Source: Enterobacter sp. CC120223-11 | Lineage (GTDB): Bacteria > Pseudomonadota > Gammaproteobacteria > Enterobacterales > Enterobacteriaceae | DNA: 64,000 nt | Direction of reading: 5' to 3' | NCBI RefSeq assembly: GCF_900215375.1 | Contig: NZ_OBEF01000008.1 | Location: 81,783-145,782, forward strand | Shown here: one piece after another, positions 45,468-55,168 of the stretch | Layout of the letters: the number at the start of each line of letters is the position of its first letter | Position numbering within the stretch: the stretch's first letter is position 1 | Position numbers and translations under genes: made by a program | The notes under the pieces: model-generated | The model's input: the letters and a program-made list of their open reading frames with translations, nothing else | Told to the model about the DNA's origin: nothing | Databases searched by the model: none

Positions 45468-45812
45468 ATGAAAGTGACCCTGAGCAAACGCCTGTGCCTG
45501 ACGGCGATGCTGGCGCTGGGTGCCATCGTGTATACCGCGACTGCATCTGCGGACAGCACCAGCAAACTCATTATCGAGTCTGGTGACAGCGCGCAGAGCA
45601 AGCAGAATGCGGCGATGGACAAGGAGCAGTGGAACGATACCCGTTCTCTTCGTCATAAGGTGAATACCCGCGCAGAGAAAGAGTGGGATAAAACTGACGT
45701 GGCTTTTGACAGCCGCGACAAGTGCGAGCAAAGCGCCAACCTGAATGCGTACTGGGAACCCAACACCCTGCGCTGCCTCGACCGTACCACCGGTCGTCCG
45801 TTAGCACCTTAA
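45468..45812 (+). CDS. ynfB: Periplasmic protein YnfB (UPF0482)
   Basis: This is a 114-residue exported protein (E. coli 113). The signal peptide ends near ATASA. The mature part [20 protein letters not shown] and [20 protein letters not shown] is almost the same as E. coli YnfB, with two cysteines that could form a disulfide. Function unknown. Confidence 0.94.
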   Translation: MKVTLSKRLCLTAMLALGAIVYTATASADSTSKLIIESGDSAQSKQNAAMDKEQWNDTRSLRHKVNTRAEKEWDKTDVAFDSRDKCEQSANLNAYWEPNTLRCLDRTTGRPLAP

Positions 45813-45819
45813 TTCCACA

Positions 45820-45843
45820 GGGCGCCCCTCGGCGCCCTTCTTC
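45820..45843 (+). terminator. ynfB terminator
   Basis: GGGCGCC / GGCGCCC with a 4-nt loop is followed by TTCTTCT, between ynfB and speG. Read-through into speG is possible because the T-run is interrupted. Confidence 0.75.
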
Positions 45844-45865
45844 TGCCCATTCATAAGGACATCAC

Positions 45866-46420
45866 ATGGCCGATGCTTATACCGTTAAGCTGCGCCCGCT
45901 GGAACGCGAAGATCTGCGCTTTGTGCATCAGCTCGATAACAACGCCAGCGTTATGCGCTACTGGTTTGAAGAGCCGTACGAAGCCTTCGTTGAGCTATCT
46001 GACCTCTACGACAAGCACATTCACGATCAGAGCGAGCGCCGCTTTGTCATCGAATGCGATGGCGAAAAAGCCGGACTGGTGGAATTAGTGGAAATTAACC
46101 ACGTTCACCGCCGCGCCGAGTTTCAGATTATTATTTCCCCGGACTATCAGGGCAAAGGGCTCGCCACCCGGGCGGCGAAGCTTGCGATGGACTACGGCTT
46201 TACGGTGCTGAACCTCTATAAGCTGTACCTGATTGTCGACAAAGAGAACGAGAAAGCGATTCATATCTATCGCAAGCTCGGTTTTCAGGTGGAAGGCGAA
46301 CTCATCCATGAGTTCTTCATCAACGGTGAATACCGCAACACCATTCGCATGTGCCTGTTCCAGCATCAGTATCTGCCGCAGCACAAAGGCCACAGCCTGC
46401 TGAAACCCACGGCTCAATAA
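45866..46420 (+). CDS. speG: Spermidine N1-acetyltransferase SpeG
   Basis: SpeG is a GNAT enzyme that acetylates spermidine and spermine with acetyl-CoA, preventing polyamine toxicity. It has 184 residues (E. coli 186). The acetyl-CoA loop is in [22 protein letters not shown], and the C-terminal catalytic tyrosine region [20 protein letters not shown] is conserved. Its 3' end overlaps the convergent ynfC by 7 bp. It ties in with the polyamine-linked sad/ptrR genes at the left end only functionally. Confidence 0.96.
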   Translation: MADAYTVKLRPLEREDLRFVHQLDNNASVMRYWFEEPYEAFVELSDLYDKHIHDQSERRFVIECDGEKAGLVELVEINHVHRRAEFQIIISPDYQGKGLATRAAKLAMDYGFTVLNLYKLYLIVDKENEKAIHIYRKLGFQVEGELIHEFFINGEYRNTIRMCLFQHQYLPQHKGHSLLKPTAQ

Positions 46421-47124
46421 TATTCGATGGTGTTTTTGATGGTGTAATGCCGGGTCACAGACGGTTTTGCACTGTCATCCACAATCTTTAAGTCGCAGCT
46501 CAGCGGGTTGTTGTGGCGGTCGTACTCACAGGTCTGGGCCACGTTGCCGATGGTTTTGTCATTCAGCAGGCTCACCGCGGTGTAGTCGAGCTTTTTAAGC
46601 GCATCTTTCGGCGGCGAAGCAACAATTTTAAGGGTCTCTTTGCCGCTGGTAGTGGTTTTGCCGAGCGGATAGCCGTCCTTGTCGTAACGATAATCCACGG
46701 TAAATTCTTTGCCGTGCGCGGCGACAATAAAGCCATTATCGTCCGTATCCCACGTCACGCCTGCCTTGGGCATTCCCGCCAGTTGGCATTTGCCCTGGAG
46801 CAGGATCCGCTTTTCCTGCGTGGTGCCGTCGAGATAATAATTGGCATCCAGCACCAGCGTTGCCCCGGTATTGTTTTCCAGATCGTGCAGTTCAATCAGG
46901 TCGAAGCAGCCTTCTTCAGACATTTTGGCGCTGACGCGTTTGGTCACCTCACCCTTCTCGTTCATCAGCGTCTGGCTGAAATCTTTCACCGGCCCACGCA
47001 GCGGATCGAAATCGAATTCATTCGAAAAACTCGCCATTTCCGGCGTAAAGGCCACCGGTCCGGAGGCATTATCGCAGGCGGTGAGCGCATTCATCAGCGG
47101 TAGCACAAACAGCAGTTTCTTCAC
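46414..47124 (-). CDS. ynfC: Lipoprotein YnfC (UPF0257)
   Basis: This is a 236-residue lipoprotein, exactly the E. coli length when started at GTG 47124 (AAGGA six bases upstream). The signal ends LTAC with the lipid-modified cysteine at about 17. [24 protein letters not shown] is the family hallmark. The following aspartate hints at inner-membrane retention. Function unknown. Confidence 0.93.
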   Translation of the reverse strand: MKKLLFVLPLMNALTACDNASGPVAFTPEMASFSNEFDFDPLRGPVKDFSQTLMNEKGEVTKRVSAKMSEEGCFDLIELHDLENNTGATLVLDANYYLDGTTQEKRILLQGKCQLAGMPKAGVTWDTDDNGFIVAAHGKEFTVDYRYDKDGYPLGKTTTSGKETLKIVASPPKDALKKLDYTAVSLLNDKTIGNVAQTCEYDRHNNPLSCDLKIVDDSAKPSVTRHYTIKNTIEYY

Positions 47125-47228
47125 AGCGTGTCCTTCAGGGGAGATTTTTCTCAATCATATTAGCAAATACAGCGCTTTACACGAGGGATGCTATGCTTTT
47201 ATCTCACGAAAGCAATAAGGAGATGCGC

Positions 47229-47483
47229 ATGAAAAAGACCCACCTGCTGGCTGCCCTGCTGCTCGCGGGTTCCGTCCCCGCTTTTGCGGCGGCCCCGGAG
47301 TCCTGCGAGCGAGTGAAGGATGACATTCAGCAAAAAATCATCGGTAACGGCGTGCCCGAGAGCGGCTTTACGCTGGATATTGTGCCAAACGATCAGGCCG
47401 ATCGCCCGGAGGCTCAGGTCGTCGGTCACTGCGCGAACGACACGTTTAAAATTCTCTATACCCGCAGCGGCGGCGAGCAGTAG
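47229..47483 (+). CDS. ynfD: YnfD, small exported DUF1161 protein
   Basis: This 84-residue protein has a signal peptide ending AFAA. The mature domain PESCERVKDDIQQKIIGNGVPES ... VVGHCANDTFKILYTR is of DUF1161 type with two cysteines. The start at 47229 has AAGGAG six bases upstream; the in-frame ATGs at 47193 and 47223 are less well placed. Function unknown. Confidence 0.92.
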   Translation: MKKTHLLAALLLAGSVPAFAAAPESCERVKDDIQQKIIGNGVPESGFTLDIVPNDQADRPEAQVVGHCANDTFKILYTRSGGEQ

Positions 47484-47620
47484 CCTTTCCGCCTTCAAAC
47501 GAAAGATATTATCTCTGGCTTGACCAGGGATAATATCTTCATACCCCTAAATAAGTAACATCCCTCCATCCATAAGCCCTCGTTTGCGTGTGGCCAATAA
47601 TTACAACGATGGAGTGAACA

Positions 47621-50065
47621 ATGTCTGAACAAAACCAGCATGAACACCCCGGCGGGATCAGCCGCCGTTCCTTGATCAAATCCTCCGCGATTGGTTCGCT
47701 GGCGCTTGCGGCCAGCGGTATCTCTTTACCCTTCACCCTGAAAAGTGCGGCAGCCGCGGTTCAGCAAGCCACAAAGCCCGACGATAAAGTTGTCTGGGGT
47801 GCTTGTTCGGTCAACTGCGGCAGCCGCTGTGCTCTGCGCCTCCACGTACGCGACGATGAAGTTTATTGGGTCGAAACCGATAACACCGGTGAAGATATCT
47901 ATGGCGACCACCAGGTGCGCGCGTGCCTGCGCGGCCGTTCGATTCGCCGTCGCATCAATCACCCTGAACGTCTGAATTACCCGATGAAGCGCGTCGGTAA
48001 GCGCGGGGAAGGCAAATTTGAGCGCATCAGCTGGCCGGAAGCGCTGGATATGCTGACCGACAGCCTGAAGCACGTGGTGAAAGAGTATGGCAACGAAGCC
48101 GTCTACATTAACTACACCTCCGGGATCGTCGGCGGCAATATCACCCGCTCTTCTCCTTATGCCTCACTGGTGGCGCGCCTGATGAACTGTTACGGCGGTT
48201 CGCTCAACCAGTACGGCACCTACAGCACCGCGCAAATCGCCTGCGCCATGCCTTATACCTATGGTTCGAACGACGGTAACAGCACCTCGGACATCGAAAA
48301 CAGTCAGCTGGTGGTGATGTTCGGCAACAACCCGGCGGAAACCCGCATGAGCGGCGGCGGCATTACTTATTATCTGGAACAGGCGCGTGAGCGTTCCAAC
48401 GCCCGAATGATCGTGATTGACCCGCGCTACACCGACACCGCCGCGGGCCGCGAAGACGAATGGGTGCCTATTCGTCCAGGCACTGACGCCGCCCTGGTCG
48501 CCGGGATCGCCTGGGTGCTTATCGATGAAAACCTCGTCGACCAGCCGTTCCTCGACAAATACTGCGTCGGCTACGATGAAAAAACGCTGCCGGAAGGCGC
48601 GCCTGCTAACGGACATTACAAGGCATACATCCTCGGCCAGGGCGATGATGCCACGGCCAAAACGCCGGAGTGGGCCTCACGCATCACCGGTATTCCGGCA
48701 GACAAAATCATCAAACTGGCACGCGAAATCGGCACCGCCAAACCCGCGTACATTTGCCAGGGCTGGGGCCCTCAGCGCCAGGCCAACGGTGAACTGACGG
48801 CCCGCGCCATCGCCATGCTACCCATTCTGACCGGCAACGTCGGTATTAACGGTGGCAACAGCGGTGCCCGTGAATCCACCTACACCGTTACCATTGAGCG
48901 TATGCCGATCCTGGAAAACCCGGTGAAAACCGCCATTTCCTGCTTCACCTGGACCGACGCCATTGAGCGAGGCGCAGAAATGACCGCCACCCGCGACGGC
49001 GTGCGTGGCAAAGATAAGCTCGACGTGCCTATCAAGTTCATCTGGAACTACGCGGGCAACACCATCATCAACCAGCATTCGGATATCAACCGCACTCACG
49101 ACATCCTTCAGGATGAAAAAAAGTGCGAAATGATTGTGGTCATCGAAAACTTTATGACAAGTTCGGCGAAATACGCCGATCTGCTGCTGCCGGACCTGAT
49201 GACCGTCGAACAGGAAGACATCATTCCGAACGACTACGCGGGCAATATGGGCTATCTGATTTTCATCCAGCCCGCCACCAGCGCCAAGTTCGAGCGTAAG
49301 CCGATTTACTGGATTTTGAGCGAAGTGGCGAAGCGCCTCGGGGCTGACGTTCATCAGCAATTTACCGAAGGCCGGACCCAGGCCGAATGGCTGCAGTTCC
49401 TGTACGCGAAAATGGTCGCCAAAGACCCGCAGCTGCCGTCTTATGAAGCATTGAAAGCGATGGGCATCTATAAGCGTAAAGATCCGAAAGGCCATTTCGT
49501 TGCCTACCAGGCTTTCCGCAAGGATCCTGAAGCGAATCCGCTGAAAACGCCATCGGGAAAAATCGAGATCTACTCAGAACGTCTGGCGAAAATTGCCGGA
49601 AGCTGGGAGCTTGAAAAAGACGACACCATAAGCCCGCTGCCGGTCTACGCCTCCACGTTCGATGGCTGGGATGCGCCAGAACGCAGCGACTATCCGCTCC
49701 AGCTGTTTGGCTTCCACTACAAGGCGCGCACGCATTCCAGCTACGGCAATATCGACGTGCTGAAAGCGGCCTGTCGTCAGGAAGTGTGGCTGAATCCGAT
49801 GGACGCTGCAAAACGCGGCATTCGCAGCGGCGACACGGTCCGCGTGTTTAACGACCGTGGCGAGTTGCGCATTGAAGCGAAAGTCACGCCGCGCATCATG
49901 CCGGGCGTCAGCGCCATGGGCCAGGGGGCGTGGCACAATGCCAGCATGAACGGCGATCGCATCGATCATGGCTCCTGCATCAACACCCTGACCTCCCATC
50001 GCCCGTCCCCACTGGCGAAAGGCAACCCGCAGCACACCAATCTGGTACAGATTGAGAAGGTCTGA
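47621..50065 (+). CDS. ynfE: DMSO/selenate-type molybdoenzyme catalytic subunit YnfE/YnfF
   Basis: This periplasm-facing molybdopterin oxidoreductase has 814 residues. Its Tat signal is S14-R-R-S-L-I-K20, followed by a hydrophobic segment. A [4Fe-4S] site is formed by C62, C66, C70 and C102, and the molybdenum-ligand serine is S201 in YSTAQ. E. coli YnfE and YnfF are selenate reductase-type paralogues that use YnfG (Fe-S) and YnfH (anchor). Here only one catalytic gene is present and dmsD follows directly; ynfG and ynfH are absent. Whether it is E or F by descent I cannot say. Confidence 0.92.
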   Translation: MSEQNQHEHPGGISRRSLIKSSAIGSLALAASGISLPFTLKSAAAAVQQATKPDDKVVWGACSVNCGSRCALRLHVRDDEVYWVETDNTGEDIYGDHQVRACLRGRSIRRRINHPERLNYPMKRVGKRGEGKFERISWPEALDMLTDSLKHVVKEYGNEAVYINYTSGIVGGNITRSSPYASLVARLMNCYGGSLNQYGTYSTAQIACAMPYTYGSNDGNSTSDIENSQLVVMFGNNPAETRMSGGGITYYLEQARERSNARMIVIDPRYTDTAAGREDEWVPIRPGTDAALVAGIAWVLIDENLVDQPFLDKYCVGYDEKTLPEGAPANGHYKAYILGQGDDATAKTPEWASRITGIPADKIIKLAREIGTAKPAYICQGWGPQRQANGELTARAIAMLPILTGNVGINGGNSGARESTYTVTIERMPILENPVKTAISCFTWTDAIERGAEMTATRDGVRGKDKLDVPIKFIWNYAGNTIINQHSDINRTHDILQDEKKCEMIVVIENFMTSSAKYADLLLPDLMTVEQEDIIPNDYAGNMGYLIFIQPATSAKFERKPIYWILSEVAKRLGADVHQQFTEGRTQAEWLQFLYAKMVAKDPQLPSYEALKAMGIYKRKDPKGHFVAYQAFRKDPEANPLKTPSGKIEIYSERLAKIAGSWELEKDDTISPLPVYASTFDGWDAPERSDYPLQLFGFHYKARTHSSYGNIDVLKAACRQEVWLNPMDAAKRGIRSGDTVRVFNDRGELRIEAKVTPRIMPGVSAMGQGAWHNASMNGDRIDHGSCINTLTSHRPSPLAKGNPQHTNLVQIEKV

Positions 50066-50077
50066 TGAATTGATCCT

Positions 50078-50107
50078 CCCGGCGGGACAATCCCTCCGGG
50101 CATTTTT
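50078..50107 (+). terminator. Terminator after the molybdoenzyme gene
   Basis: CCCGGcGGG / CCCtCCGGG with one mismatch is followed by CATTTTT, 13 bp past the stop. dmsD lies downstream with its own start region. Confidence 0.8.
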
Positions 50108-50169
50108 CGTTTATCATTGAAGATATTGCATACCCGGCGAAAGCATTTCGCCGAAACCAGGAAATTGTT

Positions 50170-50784
50170 ATGCCTCAACCGAGATTCGCCGAAGCCATCA
50201 CCGTCACCGGCCGCGTGCTGGGTGGACTGTTTTATTACGCCCCGCAAAGTGACAACGTCGCCCCGCTTATCCATGCCTTTCGTGACGGGAGCTGGGCGCA
50301 GGAGTGGCCGGAGTCAGTCCCGTTCAACAGCAATCTGATTGAAGCCTTCCAGGCAGAATCAGATGAACCGCTGAGCGAAGCCTTCCAGCGTCTGTTCGTC
50401 GGGCCTTACGCGCTGCCCGCACCGCCGTGGGGCTCAGTCTGGCTCGATCGTGAAAATGTCCTGTTTGGCGACTCTACGCTCGCCCTGCGACAGTGGATGC
50501 GCGAAAACGGCATTGCCTTTGAAGCACAGCAGAATGAACCGGAAGATCATTTCGGCACCCTGATGATGCTGGCCGCCTGGCTGAAAGAAAATGAGCGTGA
50601 GGAAGAGTGGCAACAGCTGCTGGCCTGGCATCTGCTGCCGTGGTCCGGGCGTTTCCTTGAAGAGTTTGTGGCGAACGCCGGGCATCCTTTCTATCAGGCA
50701 CTGGGCGAACTGACGCAGCAAACGCTGGCATTCTGGCAGACCGAATTGCTCTCGCCGGTGGCGGAGAAGAAACTCTATCGTTAA
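50170..50784 (+). CDS. dmsD: Tat proofreading chaperone DmsD
   Basis: DmsD is a redox-enzyme maturation protein that binds the Tat signal peptide of DmsA/YnfE/YnfF and holds it until the cofactor is loaded. It has 204 residues as in E. coli and is all helical, with the family stretch DHFGTLMMLAAWL and LPWSGRFLEEF. It lies 104 bp after the catalytic subunit, consistent with serving it. Confidence 0.94.
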   Translation: MPQPRFAEAITVTGRVLGGLFYYAPQSDNVAPLIHAFRDGSWAQEWPESVPFNSNLIEAFQAESDEPLSEAFQRLFVGPYALPAPPWGSVWLDRENVLFGDSTLALRQWMRENGIAFEAQQNEPEDHFGTLMMLAAWLKENEREEEWQQLLAWHLLPWSGRFLEEFVANAGHPFYQALGELTQQTLAFWQTELLSPVAEKKLYR

Positions 50785-50792
50785 GCCCTTTT

Positions 50793-50810
50793 CACCCGCC
50801 CCGGCGGGTG
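50793..50810 (+). terminator. Hairpin after dmsD
   Basis: CACCCGCC / GGCGGGTG is a perfect 8-bp stem with a 2-nt turn, followed by ACTTAATTTAAATTT. It is a plausible but weak terminator. The remaining gap to 51070 shows no gene and probably carries the promoter of the osmoprotectant operon. Confidence 0.6.
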
Positions 50811-51070
50811 ACTTAATTTAAATTTCAAGCACCTGCATAACCTCGCTTTGTGACAACGTCACTTTAACCGTCTCGTTTTAAGATTATTCCGCCTTTGCCG
50901 CCGCAGCCGTTACCTCATAAGGCGTAACACCTTGTTTACAATTCCAGACCCGCGCAGTTAATTCTCTCCTTTTCTGGAATCCTTCCCGACCCCTTGCTAT
51001 AGGTCTGAAACCCTGCCGGAACATGGCATAACAACAGCTATAACGCATGCAATCAGGGAGACACACTGCA

Positions 51071-51781
51071 ATGCACAACTCATTTCTGACCCGCGCGCTG
51101 CTGTTCAGCGGCGCGATTATCGTGGTCCTGGCACTGCTCACGTGGGGAATTGGCCTGGACACCATTCAGGCTCGCAAGGTGGATTTGCTCTATCTTGGGC
51201 AACAGCACCTGATCCTGGTGTTTTCCTCTATGTTCTTCGCTCTGCTCGTCGGTATTCCCAGCGGTATTTTGCTGAGTCGCCCTGCCGCCCGCGGCATCGC
51301 CGAATACGTGATGCAGATTTTCAACATTGGCAACACCCTGCCGCCGCTGGCGGTGCTGGCCCTGGCGATGGTCATTGTGGGCATCGGCGACAAACCGGCG
51401 ATCGTGGCGCTGTTCCTGGCTTCGCTCCTGCCTATCGTGCGTAACACCTACGCCGGCCTTTGCTCCGTGCCGGGTTCGCTTCTGGAAGCGGCCAAAGGGA
51501 TTGGCATGACGAAATGGCAGCGCCTGATTCAGGTGGAATTGCCCAACGCCTGGCCGGTGATGCTCTCCGGCATTCGTATCGCCACGGCGATTAACGTCGG
51601 GACCGCCCCGCTGGCCTTTTTGATTGGTGCCAGCAGCTACGGCGAGCTGATTTTTCCGGGCATCTACCTCAATGACTTCCCGACGCTGATCCTGGGCGCT
51701 GTGGCCACCGCCCTGTTCGCGCTGATCCTCGACACCTTGCTGGCCTGCCTCGGCCGCTTACTCAGCCCGCACACAGCCTGA
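51071..51781 (+). CDS. Osmoprotectant ABC transporter permease (OsmY of Salmonella OsmU)
   Basis: This is a 236-residue inner-membrane permease of ProW/OpuCB type with six TM segments and the coupling loop [24 protein letters not shown]. Gene order (permease, binding protein, permease, ATPase) and location between dmsD and clcB match the Salmonella OsmU operon (STM1494-1491). No symbol is assigned, to avoid confusion with E. coli osmY, an unrelated gene. The start at 51071 is chosen for its GGGAGA site. Confidence 0.88.
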   Translation: MHNSFLTRALLFSGAIIVVLALLTWGIGLDTIQARKVDLLYLGQQHLILVFSSMFFALLVGIPSGILLSRPAARGIAEYVMQIFNIGNTLPPLAVLALAMVIVGIGDKPAIVALFLASLLPIVRNTYAGLCSVPGSLLEAAKGIGMTKWQRLIQVELPNAWPVMLSGIRIATAINVGTAPLAFLIGASSYGELIFPGIYLNDFPTLILGAVATALFALILDTLLACLGRLLSPHTA

Positions 51782-51803
51782 TAACTACAATAAGGAGCAT
51801 TTC

Positions 51804-52703
51804 ATGAGACGACTTCGTCTTTTTGTCGCCGCCGCCGCGCTCGCGCTGCTTGCCACTCAGGCACAGGCCGCCCCACTAATTCTGGCGACCAAAAGCTTCA
51901 CCGAACAGCATATTCTCTCTGCCATGACCGTGCAGTATCTGCGCAAGAAAGGTTTTCAGGTGCAGCCGCAGACCAATATCGCCACGGTTATTTCTCGTAA
52001 TGCAATGATTAACAAGCAAATTGATATTACCTGGGAGTACACCGGCACTGGCCTTATCATTTTCAACCACATCAATAAGCGCATGTCGCCAGAGGAGTCT
52101 TACGAGACGGTGAAGCGTCTTGAGGCGAAGCACGGCCTGGTGTGGCTGAAACCTGCTGCGATGAACAACACCTATGCCTTCGCCATGCAGCGCAAGCGTG
52201 CCGAAGCCGAAAATATCAACACCATGTCGGAGATGGTGGCAAAGATAGAGCATATCCGTCAGACCGAGCCGACAAAGAACTGGCTGCTGGGGCTGGATCT
52301 TGAATTTGCCGGGCGCAGCGACGGCATGAAGCCGCTGCAACAGGCTTATCAGATGCCGCTGGACAGGCCGCAAATCCGCCAGATGGACCCAGGCCTGGTT
52401 TACAACGCAGTACGTGACGGTTTTGTCGACGCCGGGCTGATTTACACCACCGACGGACGCGTGAAAGGCTTCGACCTGAAGGTGCTGAAGGACGACAAAG
52501 GCTTCTTCCCAAGCTATGCCGTGACGCCAGTGGTACGCAAAGACACGCTGGAGGCCAATCCGGGCCTGGAAGAGGCGCTGAATACGCTCTCCGGGGTGCT
52601 GAATAACGAAACAATTACTGAGCTGAACAAGCGCGTGGATATCGACCACGAGACGCCGCAAAAAGTGGCGCAGGACTTCCTGCGCAGCAAAGGCCTGGTA
52701 TAA
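51804..52703 (+). CDS. osmX: Osmoprotectant ABC transporter binding protein OsmX
   Basis: This is a periplasmic binding protein of the OpuAC/YehZ-type fold, 299 residues, with a signal peptide ending AQA (about 23). The mature start is [19 protein letters not shown]. In Salmonella the system takes up glycine betaine and choline-O-sulfate under osmotic stress. It begins 22 bp after the first permease with an AAGGAG site. Confidence 0.9.
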   Translation: MRRLRLFVAAAALALLATQAQAAPLILATKSFTEQHILSAMTVQYLRKKGFQVQPQTNIATVISRNAMINKQIDITWEYTGTGLIIFNHINKRMSPEESYETVKRLEAKHGLVWLKPAAMNNTYAFAMQRKRAEAENINTMSEMVAKIEHIRQTEPTKNWLLGLDLEFAGRSDGMKPLQQAYQMPLDRPQIRQMDPGLVYNAVRDGFVDAGLIYTTDGRVKGFDLKVLKDDKGFFPSYAVTPVVRKDTLEANPGLEEALNTLSGVLNNETITELNKRVDIDHETPQKVAQDFLRSKGLV

Positions 52704-52712
52704 GGAGAGCCC

Positions 52713-53360
52713 ATGGAAACCCTGCATTACATGATTGATAACTGGAGTTATCTGGCGACCCTCACCTGGCAGCATTTATGGCTGGTACTGCTCGCCGTGG
52801 GTCTGGCCATCATCATCGGTGTGCCGCTCGGGATTTTGATAGTGCGTCACAAATGGCTGGCCACGCCGATTCTCGGAGTGACCACCATTCTGCTGACCGT
52901 GCCGTCCATCGCCCTGTTCGGCCTGATGATCCCGCTGTTTTCGCTGATCGGTCAGGGTATTGGCGCCCTGCCCGCGATTACCGCCGTTTTTCTCTATTCT
53001 CTCCTGCCGATTGTGCGCAACACGCACACTGCGCTGGACAGCCTGCCGCCGGGCCTGCGCGAAGCCGGGCGCGGCATCGGCATGACCTTCTGGCAGCGCC
53101 TGCGCTGGGTGGAAATACCCATGGCGCTGCCGGTCATCTTCGGCGGTATTCGTACCGCGGTGGTGATGAATATCGGCGTGATGGCGATTGCCGCCGTCAT
53201 CGGTGCCGGAGGCCTTGGTCTGCTGCTGCTGAACGGCATCGGCGGGAGTGATATTCGTCTTTTAATTGCCGGGGCGCTGATGATTTGCCTGCTGGCTATT
53301 GTGCTCGACTGGCTGCTGCACCGTCTGCAGATTGTCCTGACACCAAAGGGGATAAGATAA
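52713..53360 (+). CDS. osmW: Osmoprotectant ABC transporter permease OsmW
   Basis: This is the second permease, 215 residues, about five to six TM segments, with the coupling loop EAGRGIGMTFWQRLRWVEIPMALP similar to that of the first. It starts 9 bp after osmX with AAGGAG, and its stop overlaps the ATPase start (TAATG). Confidence 0.9.
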   Translation: METLHYMIDNWSYLATLTWQHLWLVLLAVGLAIIIGVPLGILIVRHKWLATPILGVTTILLTVPSIALFGLMIPLFSLIGQGIGALPAITAVFLYSLLPIVRNTHTALDSLPPGLREAGRGIGMTFWQRLRWVEIPMALPVIFGGIRTAVVMNIGVMAIAAVIGAGGLGLLLLNGIGGSDIRLLIAGALMICLLAIVLDWLLHRLQIVLTPKGIR

Positions 53361-54508
53361 TGATAAAGTTAGAAAATCTGACCAAACAATTTACCCAAAA
53401 GAACGGCCAGAGCTTTAACGCCGTGGATAACGTCAATCTCAACGTGCCGGAAGGCGAAATGTGCGTGCTGCTGGGGCCTTCTGGCTGCGGCAAAACCACC
53501 ACGCTGAAAATGATCAACCGCCTTATTCCATCCAGCGGCGGGAAAATCCTGATTAACGGTCAGGACACCAGCGAGATGGACACCGTCAGCCTGCGCCGCA
53601 ATATCGGCTATGTTATTCAGCAGATTGGCCTGTTCCCGAACATGACCATTGAGGAGAACATCACCGTCGTGCCGCGTATGCTGGGCTGGGAGAAGGCCCG
53701 CTACAAGGCCCGCGCCGAGGAACTGATGGATATGGTGGCGATGGACCCGAAAAAGTTCCTCAATCGCTACCCGAAAGAGATGTCCGGCGGTCAGCAGCAG
53801 CGTATCGGCGTGATTCGCGCGCTGGCAGCGGATCCTCCCGTCCTGCTGATGGATGAACCTTTCGGCGCAGTCGACCCGATCAACCGTGAAGTGATTCAGA
53901 ACCAGTTCCTCGACATGCAGCGTCAGCTGAAGAAAACCGTGATGCTGGTGAGTCATGACATCGACGAAGCGTTGAAGCTTGGCGATCGTATCGCCGTCTT
54001 CCGTCAGGGACGCATCGTGCAGTGCGCCAGCCCCGACGAGCTGCTGGCAAAACCTGCCAATGAATTTGTCGGCTCGTTTGTCGGCCAGGACCGCACGCTG
54101 AAGCGCCTTCTGCTGGTTTCTGCAGGCGACGTGACCGACCAGCAGCCAACCATCACCGTCAAGCGCGACACCGCCCTGCCGGAAGCCTTTGCGACCATGG
54201 ACGACAACGACATTCGCGCCATTACGGTGGTCGATAACGAAGGCAAACCGCTGGGCTTTGTTAAGCGCCGTGAAGCGCGGAATGCGTCGGGAAGCTGTGC
54301 AGACCTGCTGCATCCTTTCCGTGCCACGGGCAAAGCGGACGATAACCTGCGCGTGGTGCTGTCGAAGCTGTATGAAAGTAACACCAGCTGGATGCCGATC
54401 GTCGATGAGGATGGCCGCTACAACGGCGAGATTTCCCAGGACTATATCGCCGATTACTTAAGCTCAGGCAGGACGCGACGGGCGCTGAATATTGGTTCGG
54501 TGGAGTAA
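53360..54508 (+). CDS. osmV: Osmoprotectant ABC transporter ATPase OsmV with CBS domains
   Basis: This is a 382-residue ATPase. Walker A is GPSGCGKTT (about 36-44), the signature MSGGQQQRIG, Walker B PVLLMDEPFG and the switch histidine LVSHD. The C-terminal 120 residues form a CBS pair (DNDIRAITVVDNEGKPLGFV, NTSWMPIVDEDGRYNGEI) that in OpuA-type transporters senses ionic strength. The start at 53360 overlaps the osmW stop. An in-frame extension to 53285 lies inside osmW and is rejected. Confidence 0.92.
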   Translation: MIKLENLTKQFTQKNGQSFNAVDNVNLNVPEGEMCVLLGPSGCGKTTTLKMINRLIPSSGGKILINGQDTSEMDTVSLRRNIGYVIQQIGLFPNMTIEENITVVPRMLGWEKARYKARAEELMDMVAMDPKKFLNRYPKEMSGGQQQRIGVIRALAADPPVLLMDEPFGAVDPINREVIQNQFLDMQRQLKKTVMLVSHDIDEALKLGDRIAVFRQGRIVQCASPDELLAKPANEFVGSFVGQDRTLKRLLLVSAGDVTDQQPTITVKRDTALPEAFATMDDNDIRAITVVDNEGKPLGFVKRREARNASGSCADLLHPFRATGKADDNLRVVLSKLYESNTSWMPIVDEDGRYNGEISQDYIADYLSSGRTRRALNIGSVE

Positions 54509-54512
54509 CAGC

Positions 54513-54589
54513 CTGCCCGGTGGCTGCCCATTTGCACGGGCCTGGAGCGGACGATCGTTGATCCCTCAGGCCCGGTCCCACCGGGCAAT
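54513..54589. repeat. REP pair between osmV and the TolA-domain gene
   Basis: TGCCCGGTGG at the left and CACCGGGCA at the right enclose CGGGCCTGG and CAGGCCCGG arms. This is the same unit type as at 7861-7938, again between convergent genes. Confidence 0.75.
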
Positions 54590-54593
54590 GTTC

Positions 54594-55013
54594 TTAGGGT
54601 CTAAAATCAAGAGGCGCATTTTTAAACATCTGATAAACCTTTTCATTCGGCGCAGGAGGAATTTTTGCTTTAGCAACTGCTTTCTGAATAGCTTTACATA
54701 ATGCAGGATCGCCACCCTCTTCTGCCTGGATGCTGGTTACGGTGCCATCACGCTCAAGTGCCATTCTGACCGTACACTTTTTGTCCCGGTACGCATCCTT
54801 CATAAGGAAGTTTTTTTCGACATTCGTCTTAATTTGCCCGGCATACCTGCTGATGATTTGTAAGTCCGATTGACTGTAAGGTTTATCGACTGAGGCCAGT
54901 AATTCATCAACCTGCGCATCAATTTGTTTATCCACCGTGGCAGGCTTTGCACTTTGCCCGGTTGCCTGACACCCTGCCAACACCAGCAGAGCTACCAACA
55001 AAAACTTCTTCAT
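54594..55013 (-). CDS. Lipoprotein carrying a TolA C-terminal (domain III) module
   Basis: This 139-residue lipoprotein has the signal MKKFLLVALLVLAGC and a lipidated C15. A helical linker (about 25-50) leads into a domain (51-139) that matches TolA domain III: SRYAGQIKTNVEKNF, two cysteines C80 and C106 placed like the TolA disulfide pair, EGGDPALC, and the terminal FKNAPLDFRP (TolA ends FKNAPLDFKP). The TM helix and long coiled arm of TolA are absent, as is tolQR. In TolA this domain binds TolB, Pal-side partners, phage g3p and colicins. The reading frame continues open to 55316 but the lipobox start is clear. Confidence 0.82.
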   Translation of the reverse strand: MKKFLLVALLVLAGCQATGQSAKPATVDKQIDAQVDELLASVDKPYSQSDLQIISRYAGQIKTNVEKNFLMKDAYRDKKCTVRMALERDGTVTSIQAEEGGDPALCKAIQKAVAKAKIPPAPNEKVYQMFKNAPLDFRP

Positions 55014-55168
55014 TATTATCTTCCTTAATAGTCTTTCCGACGGCTGATTTTCTTTCCGTCCGTGACATTTATCAACCCTGATAATCCGCTTGTGTATATT
55101 ATTCAGAATCCTTTCACTGACTCGTTGAGCCCATGCATCGTCTTCACGCCTACCCTGACATTCAGGCC

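Noticed and set aside
51876..54313. Long antisense frames opposite osmX and osmV
   Set aside because: Both mirror well-conserved transporter genes and lack ribosome sites and sensible protein features.
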